Below are positions 55,879-64,000 of a DNA stretch of 64,000 bases, one piece after another (the first letter of the stretch is position 1; every line of letters begins with the position of its first letter). The stretch is from assembly GCA_013391845.1 (NCBI GenBank), contig CP058414.1, forward strand, positions 2,900,501 through 2,964,500, read 5' to 3'. The position numbers and the translations under genes are program-made. The stretch is from Pseudoalteromonas shioyasakiensis. Lineage in GTDB: Bacteria > Pseudomonadota > Gammaproteobacteria > Enterobacterales > Alteromonadaceae. A model generated the notes under the pieces. That model was not told the origin of the DNA, did not search any database, and was given only the letters and a program-made list of their open reading frames with translations.

Positions 55879-57025
55879 TTAGTAACTCCGCGACTGCTGC
55901 TGCAGCTTGTTCATTGGCATTTAATCTTATGTCTTTATGGATGGCTAAAAAGCGCGCTTTTAGTTCACTGTTATCCGTATTCAACATAGGTGTTAGCGCA
56001 GCTGATAAGTTATCAACATTACACTCTGCTTGTAGGTATTCTGGTACTAGTTCTTCATTGGCTAATAAGTTAGGCAACGAGAAATATTTAATGTTAAAAG
56101 TGAATAATGTTTTGAATATCCAATAACTCATAGGCTTAATTTTGTAGCCCACGACCATCGGCTTTTTATACAACATGCCTTCAAGTGTTGCGGTTCCTGA
56201 GGCAAGTAAAATGGCATCCGCTGCTTGCATTGCAAGGTTTGACTGACCATCCAATAATTGCAGTTTTAGCTCAGGAGCTGTTTTTTCTAAAATTTCACAA
56301 AACTGTGCTTTTCGTTTCTCATTAACTAATGGCACCACAATTTTAAGATCAGGATTTTGTGCTTGTAGTTTAGATGCCGTTTCGATGTAGGTTTCGCTTA
56401 AAAGCCCCACTTCAGAACCACGGCTACCCGGTAATAACGCTAGCACTTTATCTGTTTGTGCTAAACCAAGTTTGTTACGAGCCTCGGTTTGGTCATGCTC
56501 AAGTGCAATATCATCGGCAAGCGTGTGCCCAACAAAAGTACATGGTACACCGTGTTTATCGTAAAAGGCTTTTTCAAACGGTAATAATGCCAACACTAAA
56601 TTTGTGGCTGCACTGATTTTATGAATACGTTTTTCACGCCACGCCCACACTGATGGACTAACATATTGTACTGTTTTAATGCCTGCTTCTTTTAGCGGTT
56701 TTTCAACACGTAAATTAAAGTCAGGTGCATCAATACCAATAAATACATCCGGTGGATTGTCGATAAAATGTTGCACCAATTGTTTGCGTATTTTAAGTAA
56801 GCGAGGTAACCGGCCAAGTACCTCAACTAAACCCATTACCGATAATTCATCCATATCGAATAATGTTTTACAGCCAGCCGCTTGCATACGCGGGCCCGCA
56901 ATCCCTTCAAATATGGCATCCGGAAAACGGCGTTTAAGTGCTTTTATTAGCCCTTCACCTAAAATATCACCAGATAACTCACCTGCCACCAAGGCAATAC
57001 GTAACGGCTTTGTATGTTCTTTCAT
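55868..57025 (-). CDS. lpxB: Lipid-A-disaccharide synthase
   Basis: LpxB joins lipid X and UDP-2,3-diacylglucosamine to form the lipid A disaccharide, at the inner membrane. The 385-residue protein has [77 protein letters not shown] and [12 protein letters not shown]. The ATG at 57025 gives the family N-terminus; a GTG at 57052 would add nine residues without a ribosome-binding site. Here lpxB heads the operon: lpxA and fabZ, normally just upstream, are absent, and the cytochrome bd operon lies there instead on the other strand. Confidence 0.97.
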   Translation of the reverse strand: MKEHTKPLRIALVAGELSGDILGEGLIKALKRRFPDAIFEGIAGPRMQAAGCKTLFDMDELSVMGLVEVLGRLPRLLKIRKQLVQHFIDNPPDVFIGIDAPDFNLRVEKPLKEAGIKTVQYVSPSVWAWREKRIHKISAATNLVLALLPFEKAFYDKHGVPCTFVGHTLADDIALEHDQTEARNKLGLAQTDKVLALLPGSRGSEVGLLSETYIETASKLQAQNPDLKIVVPLVNEKRKAQFCEILEKTAPELKLQLLDGQSNLAMQAADAILLASGTATLEGMLYKKPMVVGYKIKPMSYWIFKTLFTFNIKYFSLPNLLANEELVPEYLQAECNVDNLSAALTPMLNTDNSELKARFLAIHKDIRLNANEQAAAAVAELLNAN

Positions 57026-57293
57026 TCGTTGATAATTCGCAACTTTTGGCACTAATAAAAATGAGTTTACCGTGTTTTAGCAGTCGGATAAATGTCACAG
57101 AGTTAATAAATACTAGAAATCGAAATTAGCGTGCTTACTTGCTCAATGATTGAGCTTCTTAAGCGCGAATCGTGCAGGTTTATTGCCGCTTGCTAAAAAA
57201 ATATATGAAAAAGAATAAAATAAGCCATAGCTAACAGGCTTTTTATAACGATTAAATATTTGAAATTTTAGAGTTTTATCTCTAATCTGTAGA

Positions 57294-57320
57294 AAAGATG
57301 AACATAATTAATTCATCTTT
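57294..57320. promoter_or_regulatory. Inverted repeat upstream of the cydA promoter
   Basis: AAAGATGAA and TTCATCTTT separated by nine bases. The half-sites AAGATG/CATCTT look like those of the NO-sensing repressor NsrR, but the overall length is two bases more than that consensus. Confidence 0.4.
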
Positions 57321-57336
57321 ATTTCATATTTTCCTA

Positions 57337-57364
57337 TTGACTAAAATGAATACAGGTTTACTAT
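57337..57364 (+). promoter_or_regulatory. Candidate cydA promoter
   Basis: TTGACT (57337-57342) and TACTAT (57359-57364) are 16 bp apart, about 80 bases before the cydA ATG. Confidence 0.55.
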
Positions 57365-57368
57365 TTGC

Positions 57369-57394
57369 AAAGTTTCAATAATTACTGAAACTTT
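57369..57394. promoter_or_regulatory. Inverted repeat over the cydA start site
   Basis: A perfect 9-bp repeat AAAGTTTCA / TGAAACTTT with an 8-base spacer lies just after the -10. It could be a repressor site or a hairpin at the 5' end of the mRNA. Confidence 0.45.
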
Positions 57395-57445
57395 ATAACC
57401 GATAATTTGTCGTGTCTACCGCACCCGCTAACAAGGAGCTTAACA

Positions 57446-59032
57446 ATGATAGATGAAACATTTGTGGATCTATCGCGATTGCAATTTGCAATCACTGCCC
57501 TATTTCACTTCCTATTTGTCCCACTTACCTTAGGTATGACGTGGATTTTGGTGATCATGGAATCCGTTTACGTGATGACTGGTCGAGAAATTTATCGTGA
57601 TATGACTAAGTTCTGGGGTAAGTTATTTGGTATTAACTTTGCGATTGGTGTGGCCACAGGCCTTACCATGGAGTTTGAGTTCGGTACCAACTGGTCTTAT
57701 TACTCTCACTATGTGGGCGATATTTTTGGTGCTCCACTGGCGATTGAAGGCTTAATGGCTTTCTTCTTAGAATCAACTTTTGTGGGTATGTTCTTTTTAG
57801 GCTGGGAACGACTGACACGACGCCAGCATCTTGCTGCAACCTTCTTGATGGCATTAGGTACTAACTTATCTGCGCTATGGATTTTAGTAGCAAATGGTTG
57901 GATGCAGAACCCGGTAGGTGCTGAATTTAATTACCAAACCATGCGTATGGAAATGACCAGCTTTGCTGAATTGGTATTTAACCCAGTCGCACAAGTTAAG
58001 TTTATTCATACCGTATCAGCAGGCTATGTTGCAGCATCTATGTTCGTACTTGGTATTAGTAGCTGGTACATCTTAAAAGGTCGCGACCTTGCTTTTGCAA
58101 AACGCTCGTTCTCGGTCGCGTCAGGTTTTGGTTTAGCGTCTATTCTTTGTGTTATTTTACTTGGTGATGAATCTGGCTACGAAGTTGGCGAGGTGCAAAA
58201 AGTAAAACTCGCTACCATTGAAGCTGAGTGGCACACCGAAGAAGCCCCTGCTGCATTCACACTGGTAGGTATTCCTGACTCTGAAGAGCAAGTAACCCAC
58301 GCTGCTGTTAAAATTCCATATGCGCTAGGTATCATTGCAACGCGCTCAATTGATGAGCAAGTAACAGGCATTAAAGACCTCGAAGCACAGCATGAAGAGC
58401 GTATTCGTAATGGCATGATTGCATACGAATACCTAGAGAAGCTTCGTGGTGGTGAAGACACCCCTGAAAACATTGCTAAATTCGATACTTTAAAAGCTGA
58501 TCTTGGCTATGGTTTGTTACTTAAGCGCTACACACCTAACGTGGTAGATGCAACAGAAGAACATATTCAAAAAGCAGTGAAAGACTCAATCCCTCAAGTT
58601 GGCCCTATGTTCTGGTCATTTAGAATCATGGTTGGCTGTGGTGTCATTATGCTTGGCGTATTTGTTCTGGCGTTTTATTACAATGCACACCGTATTATTG
58701 AGCAAAAGCGTTGGTTACTCTGGGCTGCAGTATGGAGTATTCCACTTCCTTGGATTGCCATTGAGTTTGGCTGGATTGTTGCAGAATACGGTCGCCAACC
58801 TTGGGCAATTTCAGAAATTCTACCGACCTTCTTGGCAACCTCGTCGCTGACGGTGAATGACTTATTGATTAGTATTACTGGTTTCTTAGTATTCTATACA
58901 GGTCTAGCTGCAGTTGAAGGCTGGTTGATGCTGCGCTTTGTTAAACAAGGTCCAAGCTCGCTTCATACCGGTAAATATCACCATGAACTTGCCAAAGCGG
59001 ATTCACTTGTAAGCGAAGGAGCTCAGTCATGA
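57446..59032 (+). CDS. cydA: Cytochrome bd ubiquinol oxidase subunit I
   Basis: CydA is the haem-bearing subunit of the high-affinity quinol oxidase, which reduces oxygen without pumping protons. In the 528-residue protein, the ligand His21 (ALFHFLFVPLTLG), the acidic pair in IEGLMAFFLESTFVG, His in VKFIHTVSAGYVA and the Met of GPMFWSFRIMVG are present, together with the conserved EYGRQPW. A long Q-loop (about residues 240-330) is seen. The ATG at 57446 follows AAGGAG; the upstream TTG frame is rejected. First gene of cydABXDC. Confidence 0.98.
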   Translation: MIDETFVDLSRLQFAITALFHFLFVPLTLGMTWILVIMESVYVMTGREIYRDMTKFWGKLFGINFAIGVATGLTMEFEFGTNWSYYSHYVGDIFGAPLAIEGLMAFFLESTFVGMFFLGWERLTRRQHLAATFLMALGTNLSALWILVANGWMQNPVGAEFNYQTMRMEMTSFAELVFNPVAQVKFIHTVSAGYVAASMFVLGISSWYILKGRDLAFAKRSFSVASGFGLASILCVILLGDESGYEVGEVQKVKLATIEAEWHTEEAPAAFTLVGIPDSEEQVTHAAVKIPYALGIIATRSIDEQVTGIKDLEAQHEERIRNGMIAYEYLEKLRGGEDTPENIAKFDTLKADLGYGLLLKRYTPNVVDATEEHIQKAVKDSIPQVGPMFWSFRIMVGCGVIMLGVFVLAFYYNAHRIIEQKRWLLWAAVWSIPLPWIAIEFGWIVAEYGRQPWAISEILPTFLATSSLTVNDLLISITGFLVFYTGLAAVEGWLMLRFVKQGPSSLHTGKYHHELAKADSLVSEGAQS

Positions 59033-60168
59033 TTTTTGATTACGAAACACTAAAACTAATTTGGTGGCTGTTAATTGGTGTATTACTGATTGGCTTTGCA
59101 GTGACCGATGGTATGGATATGGGCGTGGCAATTTTGCTTCGTCTGGTTGGTAAAACTGATGTTGAACGCCGTACAGTAATTAACACCATTGGTGCTCACT
59201 GGGATGGAAACCAAGTATGGTTCATCACCGCAGGTGGTGCCCTCTTTGCTGCTTGGCCTATGGTGTATGCAGCCGCATTCTCTGGCTTTTACTTTGCAAT
59301 GATGCTGGTGTTATTCGCGCTATTTTTCAGACCGCTTGGTTTTGATTACCGCTCAAAAATAGATTCACCACGCTGGCGTAATAACTGGGATTGGGGCCTG
59401 TTTGCAGGTAGCTTTATTCCAGCACTCGTATTTGGGGTTGCCTTTGGTAACCTATTACAAGGTGTGCCTTATCATATCGATGATCTACTACGTGTTAGCT
59501 ACCAAGGTTCATTCTTTGCGTTATTGAACCCGTTTGCCATCGTCGTTGGTCTCGTTAGTGTACTTATGCTAGTTGGTCATGCGGGTATGTGGTTGCAACT
59601 TCGAACTGATGCAGAAGTAGCAAAACGTTCAGCACAATATGGCCAATATGCACTTATGGCGTTTATTGTATTATTTGCCTTAGCAGGTGTGTGGGTATCT
59701 CAAATTGACGGTTATAAAATCGTTAGCATGGGCGATACACAAGGCTTTGCAAATCCATTGGCTAAAACAGTAACTCAGGCACCTGGTGCATGGCTTGATA
59801 ACTATACAAAAATGCCATTAACAATGCTGTTCCCTGCTCTTGCTTTTATCATGGCTGCACTGGCAATTGTGTTATCTAAATTACAAAAACCAGCGATGGC
59901 ACTTATCGCTTCAAGCTTAATGCTAGCAGGTGTGATATTGACTGCGGGTATGTCAATGTTCCCGTTCGTTATGCCTTCGAGCAATAACCCAAATATTAGT
60001 CTAACTATGTGGGATGCAGTTTCGAGCCATATGACATTAAACGTGATGTTTTTCGCTGCCGTTATTTTTGTACCACTTATTCTTATTTACACGACATGGT
60101 GTTATGTGAAAATGTGGCGCAAAGTAACCATCAATGAAATTGAAAACAACACCCACGGTAGCTATTAA
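59029..60168 (+). CDS. cydB: Cytochrome bd ubiquinol oxidase subunit II
   Basis: CydB, the haem-free partner (379 residues, like E. coli). It opens MIFDYETLKLIWWLLIGVLL, then GFAVTDGMDMGVAILL, TVINTIGAHWDGNQVWFITA and MFPFVMPSSNNPNISLTMWD, all hallmark stretches, with about nine membrane helices. Its ATG overlaps the cydA stop by four bases (ATGA). Confidence 0.98.
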   Translation: MIFDYETLKLIWWLLIGVLLIGFAVTDGMDMGVAILLRLVGKTDVERRTVINTIGAHWDGNQVWFITAGGALFAAWPMVYAAAFSGFYFAMMLVLFALFFRPLGFDYRSKIDSPRWRNNWDWGLFAGSFIPALVFGVAFGNLLQGVPYHIDDLLRVSYQGSFFALLNPFAIVVGLVSVLMLVGHAGMWLQLRTDAEVAKRSAQYGQYALMAFIVLFALAGVWVSQIDGYKIVSMGDTQGFANPLAKTVTQAPGAWLDNYTKMPLTMLFPALAFIMAALAIVLSKLQKPAMALIASSLMLAGVILTAGMSMFPFVMPSSNNPNISLTMWDAVSSHMTLNVMFFAAVIFVPLILIYTTWCYVKMWRKVTINEIENNTHGSY

Positions 60169-60180
60169 GGAGATTTAAAT

Positions 60181-60333
60181 ATGTGGTATTTTGCCTGGAT
60201 ATTAGGTGTTCTATTAGCCTGTACTCTTGGGGTGATTAACGTAATGTGGTACGAATTTCACCAACATAAAGATTCTATCGCTGATGATGAGCTAGAGCTG
60301 TACGCGAGACTCAAAAACAACGATGACAACTAA
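60181..60333 (+). CDS. cydX: Cytochrome bd small subunit CydX
   Basis: A 50-codon gene beginning MWYFAWILGVLLACTLGV, nearly identical at the N-terminus to E. coli CydX (YbgT), a single-helix subunit that stabilises the oxidase and its haems. AAGGAG lies upstream of the ATG, 12 bases after cydB. It is longer than the E. coli protein (37 residues), with an acidic and Asn-rich tail (ADDELELYARLKNNDDN). Its end overlaps the start of cydD by 11 bases. No ybgE-like gene follows. Confidence 0.95.
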   Translation: MWYFAWILGVLLACTLGVINVMWYEFHQHKDSIADDELELYARLKNNDDN

Positions 60334-62083
60334 ACCCCGACCAAATCGCGCGCAGCAGCAAACGCTGCGCGCTTTTTTAAAGCAGTATAGTCAGTCCGCT
60401 TCAGGACTTCTTAAATTAAGCATTAGTCTGGGTACACTCAATGCCCTATTAATGATTGCCTCTTGTTATCTTCTTGCAAACGCTGTTCATCAAGTCATGT
60501 TTGAGCAAGCAGACTTGCAAGCTGTAACCCCCTTGTTATGGCCTCTTGCTGGACTTATCTTACTACGCGCTGTGCTTGTTGCTCTTAGTGAGCGAGTAAG
60601 TAACCTTGCCGCATTAAAAATAAAAAACGTGATGCGCAATACATTACTTGAAAAGTTAACCAAACTTGGTCCGGCCTATAGTGAACAAAAAGGACATGGC
60701 GCAACGCTTAATACATTACATAATGGTGTTGAAGCGCTGCATCAATACTACGCAAACTACATTCCCAGCGTGGCATACAGCGCACTGATCCCTTTGGCTA
60801 TATTAGTAGTGATTTTTCCAACCGATTACAAAGCTGGGCTCATTTTTCTTTTAACAGCCCCGCTTATCCCATTTTTTATGATTTTAGTGGGCCATAAAGC
60901 TGAGCAGCTCAACCAAGAACGTTGGCAGCAACTTGCTGTACTCGGCAATTACTTTTTCGACCGCCTACAAGGGCTTACTCAATTAAAACTATTTAATGCA
61001 ACCAAGCGTGAGCTAAATAGTATCAGTCAGATTTCTGATGATTACCGTGGTGCAACCATGGGAGTATTGAAAGTTGCCTTTTTATCTTCTTTCGCACTTG
61101 AGTTTTTAGCCACTATTAGTGTTGCACTTGTTGCAGTGATCATTGGCTTTAGACTGTTTTTTGGTACGCTCGATTTTGCCACCGGATTTGTAGTGCTATT
61201 ACTGGCTCCTGAGTTTTACTTACCACTTCGACAAATGGGCACTCATTACCATGCAAAGCTCGAGGGTATTAGCGCCGCTGCTGATATGGTCGACATAATT
61301 AATCAGAGCGACGCCGATGAACATTTAGGTTCCTCTAAACTTGAGTTACCGCTAAAAGACATACAACTGAGTGCGCTTAGCTACCACTACCCCGAAACAA
61401 ATGAAGGGGTGACTGATATAAACTTAACCCTACCTAAAAAAGGCCTAATTGCATTTGTGGGTGAAAGTGGCTCTGGTAAAAGTACCTTATTTGATTGCCT
61501 ATTGGGTTTTCATCATCAAGCCAGCAGTGCCATTATCATTAACGGACAGCAACTAAGCACTATTGCTTTACATGATTGGCAAGCACAACTTGCGTGGATC
61601 CCACAACAAGCCACGTTATTTTATCGAACTGTTGCAGACAATCTGAGATTAGCTAAACCAGATGCAAGTCAAACAGAACTCGACGAGGCCGCAATGAGAG
61701 CAGGTGCGCTAGAGTTTATAAACGCCTTACCTGATGGATTTAATACCTTATTAGGTGAGCAAGGAGAAGGCCTATCTGGGGGGCAAAAGCAGCGCATAGC
61801 CCTTGCCCGTGCGTTTTTAAAGAATGCCCCTGTGCTAATGCTTGATGAGCCTACAGCGCACTTAGACAGCCAAACAGAGCGCCTAATCAATCAGGCAATT
61901 CAAGATTATGCAAAAAACCATCTCGTGTTGGTTATTGCTCACAGGCTTAATACGGTAAAACAGGCGGATAATATTTACGTAATGCAACAAGGTCAAATTG
62001 TTGAATCTGGTCATTATCAGCAACTCATTGAACAAGCAGGCCTCTTTGCTAAACTCGTGAGCCAAGGTGAAGCCCATGCATAA
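60323..62083 (+). CDS. cydD: ABC exporter subunit CydD
   Basis: CydD, half of the heterodimeric CydDC transporter needed to assemble cytochrome bd; it has been described as moving cysteine/glutathione and binding haem. The 586-residue protein has six membrane helices (to about residue 320) and an ATPase with Walker A GESGSGKSTLF, signature LSGGQKQRIALARAF and Walker B VLMLDEPTAHLDS. It starts within the end of cydX. Placement directly after cydX differs from E. coli, where cydDC lies elsewhere. Confidence 0.96.
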   Translation: MTTKPRPNRAQQQTLRAFLKQYSQSASGLLKLSISLGTLNALLMIASCYLLANAVHQVMFEQADLQAVTPLLWPLAGLILLRAVLVALSERVSNLAALKIKNVMRNTLLEKLTKLGPAYSEQKGHGATLNTLHNGVEALHQYYANYIPSVAYSALIPLAILVVIFPTDYKAGLIFLLTAPLIPFFMILVGHKAEQLNQERWQQLAVLGNYFFDRLQGLTQLKLFNATKRELNSISQISDDYRGATMGVLKVAFLSSFALEFLATISVALVAVIIGFRLFFGTLDFATGFVVLLLAPEFYLPLRQMGTHYHAKLEGISAAADMVDIINQSDADEHLGSSKLELPLKDIQLSALSYHYPETNEGVTDINLTLPKKGLIAFVGESGSGKSTLFDCLLGFHHQASSAIIINGQQLSTIALHDWQAQLAWIPQQATLFYRTVADNLRLAKPDASQTELDEAAMRAGALEFINALPDGFNTLLGEQGEGLSGGQKQRIALARAFLKNAPVLMLDEPTAHLDSQTERLINQAIQDYAKNHLVLVIAHRLNTVKQADNIYVMQQGQIVESGHYQQLIEQAGLFAKLVSQGEAHA

Positions 62084-63815
62084 CTTTATACGCTTATTAA
62101 AGCTATGCAAGCCTCATGCTGGCATGCTGTTACTGGGTGCTTTTTTAGCAAGCTTAACGGTACTTGCTAACGTTGGCTTACTCGCTATTTCGGGCTGGTT
62201 TTTAGCAGCCATGGCAGCCGCTGGTATTGCCGGAGTGCAGATGAATTACTTTACTCCAGCTGGGGTGATCCGCTTTTTAGCGATAGTACGCACAGCTTCA
62301 CGTTACGGTGAGCGGATGATAACTCATAATGCCACCTTTTTATTACTGAGCGAATTTCGCGTAAAAATGTTCAGGACCCTCAGCCAGCTAAACAACGTTG
62401 ACTTAGCAATGAGTCGTAGTAGCGATTTGTTTAACCGCCTGCAAAACGATGTTGATGCGCTAGATAAGTTTTACCTAAATGTGCTGCTTCCCATTATCGT
62501 CGCGATTATCAGCATCCCTATCGTAATGGCATTTATGGCTATGTATAGCGCTGAGGTTGCATTAGTCTGCTTTATTTCACTGATGATTATTGGCGTACTG
62601 CTACCAGCAATATTAAGCCGTAAACTTCACCGACAAGCAGATGCAGAAACACAAATTTCAGCAGAGTTAAGGTCTGAACTTGCCGATACTCTAAAAGGTG
62701 CAAGAGAGCTTGCTGTTTATCAAGCACAAGAAGCGCAATTAACCCATTGTGACTCACTGAGTAAGCAATACAACAGCCAGCTCTATAACCGCCACAAAGC
62801 CGTTGCAAACAGCAATGGCTTAAGCACTTTGGTGATACAACTTACCATGCTAGCCAGTGTATTTATGATAATTCCGCTGGTTGCAATGGGAACCATGAAA
62901 AACGTTGAACTGGCGATGCTCGCGTTATTTGTATTAGCAAGTTTTGAAACAGTGCTCACCTTGCCCACTGCATTTATCGAGTTGCCACTCACCCTAAGTG
63001 CTGCAAAGCGACTGTTTGCACTTGAAGATAAGCACAGCAGCCATCTAAGTAAACAGCAAAACAGCTTAGCTCACCAATCTGCAATTGGTCTTGAACTGGC
63101 TGCGGTGAATTACCAATACGCAGGAGCGAAAAACAAAGCTCTTAATAATATCAATTTTGTGATTACACCAGGGAGTAAGGTTGCGCTAGTGGGTGCCAGT
63201 GGCAGTGGCAAAACTACCCTTGTTAACTTACTCACAGGCCTTTGGCCAAAGCAATCAGGCTCATTAAAATTCATTACAGATCAAGGTACCTTTGAACTAG
63301 AAAGCATGACGGCTTCAACACGCTTTAAGCAGCTGACAATTGTTGCTCAGCAACATCATATTTTTGATGGTACGCTTCGTGAGAATCTTCGCTATGCAGC
63401 GCCAGAGGCGACTGATGAAATGCTTATTGAAGCCTGTGAACAAGCTGAACTTGGCTCTTGGCTAAACAACTTAAAGACCGGCCTTAATACCCGTTTAGGC
63501 ACCGCGGGAAGAAAACTTTCACATGGTCAGTCACGTCGAATCGCCATTGCCCAAGCCCTATTAAGGGAAGGTAATTTAATTGTTCTTGATGAACCAACAG
63601 AGAGCCTAGATAACCATACCAAGCAGAAATTGCTCACTACGCTTGAAAAAATATGGGCCGATAAAACTATGCTGACCATTACTCACGATCCAGAAATGCT
63701 AAGTCGTGTTGATAAGGTTATTTGGTTAGAACAAGGACAAGTAAGAGCGCTTGCAAGTCATGCTGAATTAGTGGCGAATGAAGCTGATTACGTGGAGCTC
63801 ATCACCCGTTTTTAA
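62076..63815 (+). CDS. cydC: ABC exporter subunit CydC
   Basis: CydC, partner of CydD (579 residues). It has six membrane helices with the conserved ISGWFLAAMAAAGIAG and GVIRFLAIVRTASRYGERMITH, and an ATPase with Walker A GASGSGKTTLVN and Walker B LIVLDEPTESLDN. The ABC signature reads LSHGQSRR instead of LSGGQ, a substitution at a usually invariant glycine. The ATG at 62076 follows AAGGTG by six bases and overlaps the cydD stop by eight; a GTG three codons earlier is less likely. Confidence 0.96.
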   Translation: MHNFIRLLKLCKPHAGMLLLGAFLASLTVLANVGLLAISGWFLAAMAAAGIAGVQMNYFTPAGVIRFLAIVRTASRYGERMITHNATFLLLSEFRVKMFRTLSQLNNVDLAMSRSSDLFNRLQNDVDALDKFYLNVLLPIIVAIISIPIVMAFMAMYSAEVALVCFISLMIIGVLLPAILSRKLHRQADAETQISAELRSELADTLKGARELAVYQAQEAQLTHCDSLSKQYNSQLYNRHKAVANSNGLSTLVIQLTMLASVFMIIPLVAMGTMKNVELAMLALFVLASFETVLTLPTAFIELPLTLSAAKRLFALEDKHSSHLSKQQNSLAHQSAIGLELAAVNYQYAGAKNKALNNINFVITPGSKVALVGASGSGKTTLVNLLTGLWPKQSGSLKFITDQGTFELESMTASTRFKQLTIVAQQHHIFDGTLRENLRYAAPEATDEMLIEACEQAELGSWLNNLKTGLNTRLGTAGRKLSHGQSRRIAIAQALLREGNLIVLDEPTESLDNHTKQKLLTTLEKIWADKTMLTITHDPEMLSRVDKVIWLEQGQVRALASHAELVANEADYVELITRF

Positions 63816-64000
63816 TCGAGTCGCTCAACTGTGACGTCAATCACACCTTGCTTTACAGAGGCAATTTGTGAGAACGCCTTTTTTGATAAATCGATAATAC
63901 GACCGCGGATAAATGGGCCGCGGTCATTAATGGTAACAATTACACTTTTATTGTTACTAATATTGGTGACCTTTACTCTGCTGCCAAAGCCAAGCGTCTG
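63812..64000 (-). CDS. rlpA: RlpA-type septal ring lytic transglycosylase (3' part only)
   Basis: The last 62 residues of a gene that continues beyond the window. The sequence (FGSRVKVTNISNNKSVIVTI, NDRGPFIRGRIIDLSKKAF, ending VTVERLD) is the C-terminal half of the RlpA double-psi beta-barrel domain; NDRGP and RIIDLS are diagnostic. Some RlpA proteins cleave peptide-free peptidoglycan at the septum. The domain ends at the stop codon, so there is no C-terminal SPOR domain, unlike E. coli RlpA. It could be a short RlpA-like protein. Its stop overlaps that of cydC by four bases. Confidence 0.85.
   Translation of the reverse strand, partial: QTLGFGSRVKVTNISNNKSVIVTINDRGPFIRGRIIDLSKKAFSQIASVKQGVIDVTVERLD

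Larger units (their letters stand above)
57026..57445. other. 420-bp divergent intergenic region, lpxB/cydA
   Basis: No gene. It holds a perfect palindrome GCTCAAT-G-ATTGAGC (57141-57155), a 9-bp inverted repeat AAAGATGAA / TTCATCTTT (57294-57320), the candidate cydA promoter (57337-57364) and a second 9-bp inverted repeat across the expected start site (57369-57394). The lpxB promoter must also be here but could not be singled out. Confidence 0.55.

Overview
The window reads as a chromosomal segment of a marine gammaproteobacterium of the Alteromonadales, most likely Pseudoalteromonas or a close relative. This rests on AT-rich DNA, large TonB-dependent receptors with 'IERIEVTGSRI'-type N-termini, the gammaproteobacterial gene orders smpB/ratA-rnfH/bamE, fadR/nhaB divergent, rpsP-rimM-trmD-rplS, ffh/ypjD/corB and lpxB-rnhB-dnaE-accA-tilS, and the density of signalling proteins. 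No rRNA, tRNA, insertion sequence, prophage or CRISPR array was found. The only structured RNA gene is the SRP RNA (ffs).

Layout. 1-6.3 kb: a chemoreceptor whose 5' end looks frameshifted, a TPR lipoprotein overlapping an M28 peptidase, a GIY-YIG protein, then bamE, rnfH-ratA and smpB. 6.5-9.8 kb: a TonB receptor and a 2-Cys peroxiredoxin. 10.2-17.8 kb: fadR/nhaB, tyrA, the rpsP-rimM-trmD-rplS operon and ffh. 18.0-23.6 kb: ypjD, corB, an MscS channel and a large nuclease that joins a FAN1-type VRR-NUC enzyme to a DEDDh exonuclease. 23.7-29.9 kb: a PmrAB-like two-component system divergent from an operon of an LTA-synthase-like phosphotransferase, eptA and dgkA. Two triplets of CTTAAG-like boxes at exact 11-bp spacing lie between them.

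30-42 kb: accessory and envelope genes. These are a GHL10 glycosidase lipoprotein with a TonB receptor, a SIMPL protein, an HDOD protein, a GRAM-like protein, a hybrid histidine kinase, a small probable winged-helix protein and a GH13 lipoprotein. 42.1-43.6 kb: a very AT-rich patch with a stand-alone OmpR-type DNA-binding protein, two unknown small proteins and a possible gene remnant, ending at ffs. 43.9-50.7 kb: DUF3014, patatin, a CPA2 antiporter, a diguanylate cyclase, a small membrane protein and tilS. 50.8-57.0 kb: accA, dnaE, rnhB and lpxB. 57.4-63.8 kb: a complete cytochrome bd operon cydA-cydB-cydX-cydD-cydC, including a 50-codon cydX. The window ends inside an rlpA-type gene.

Most of the window is core genome. 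The parts that merit a second look are the FAN1-DEDDh fusion, the phospholipid head-group module with its operators, the small cluster beside ffs, and the separation of lpxB from its usual partner lpxA.
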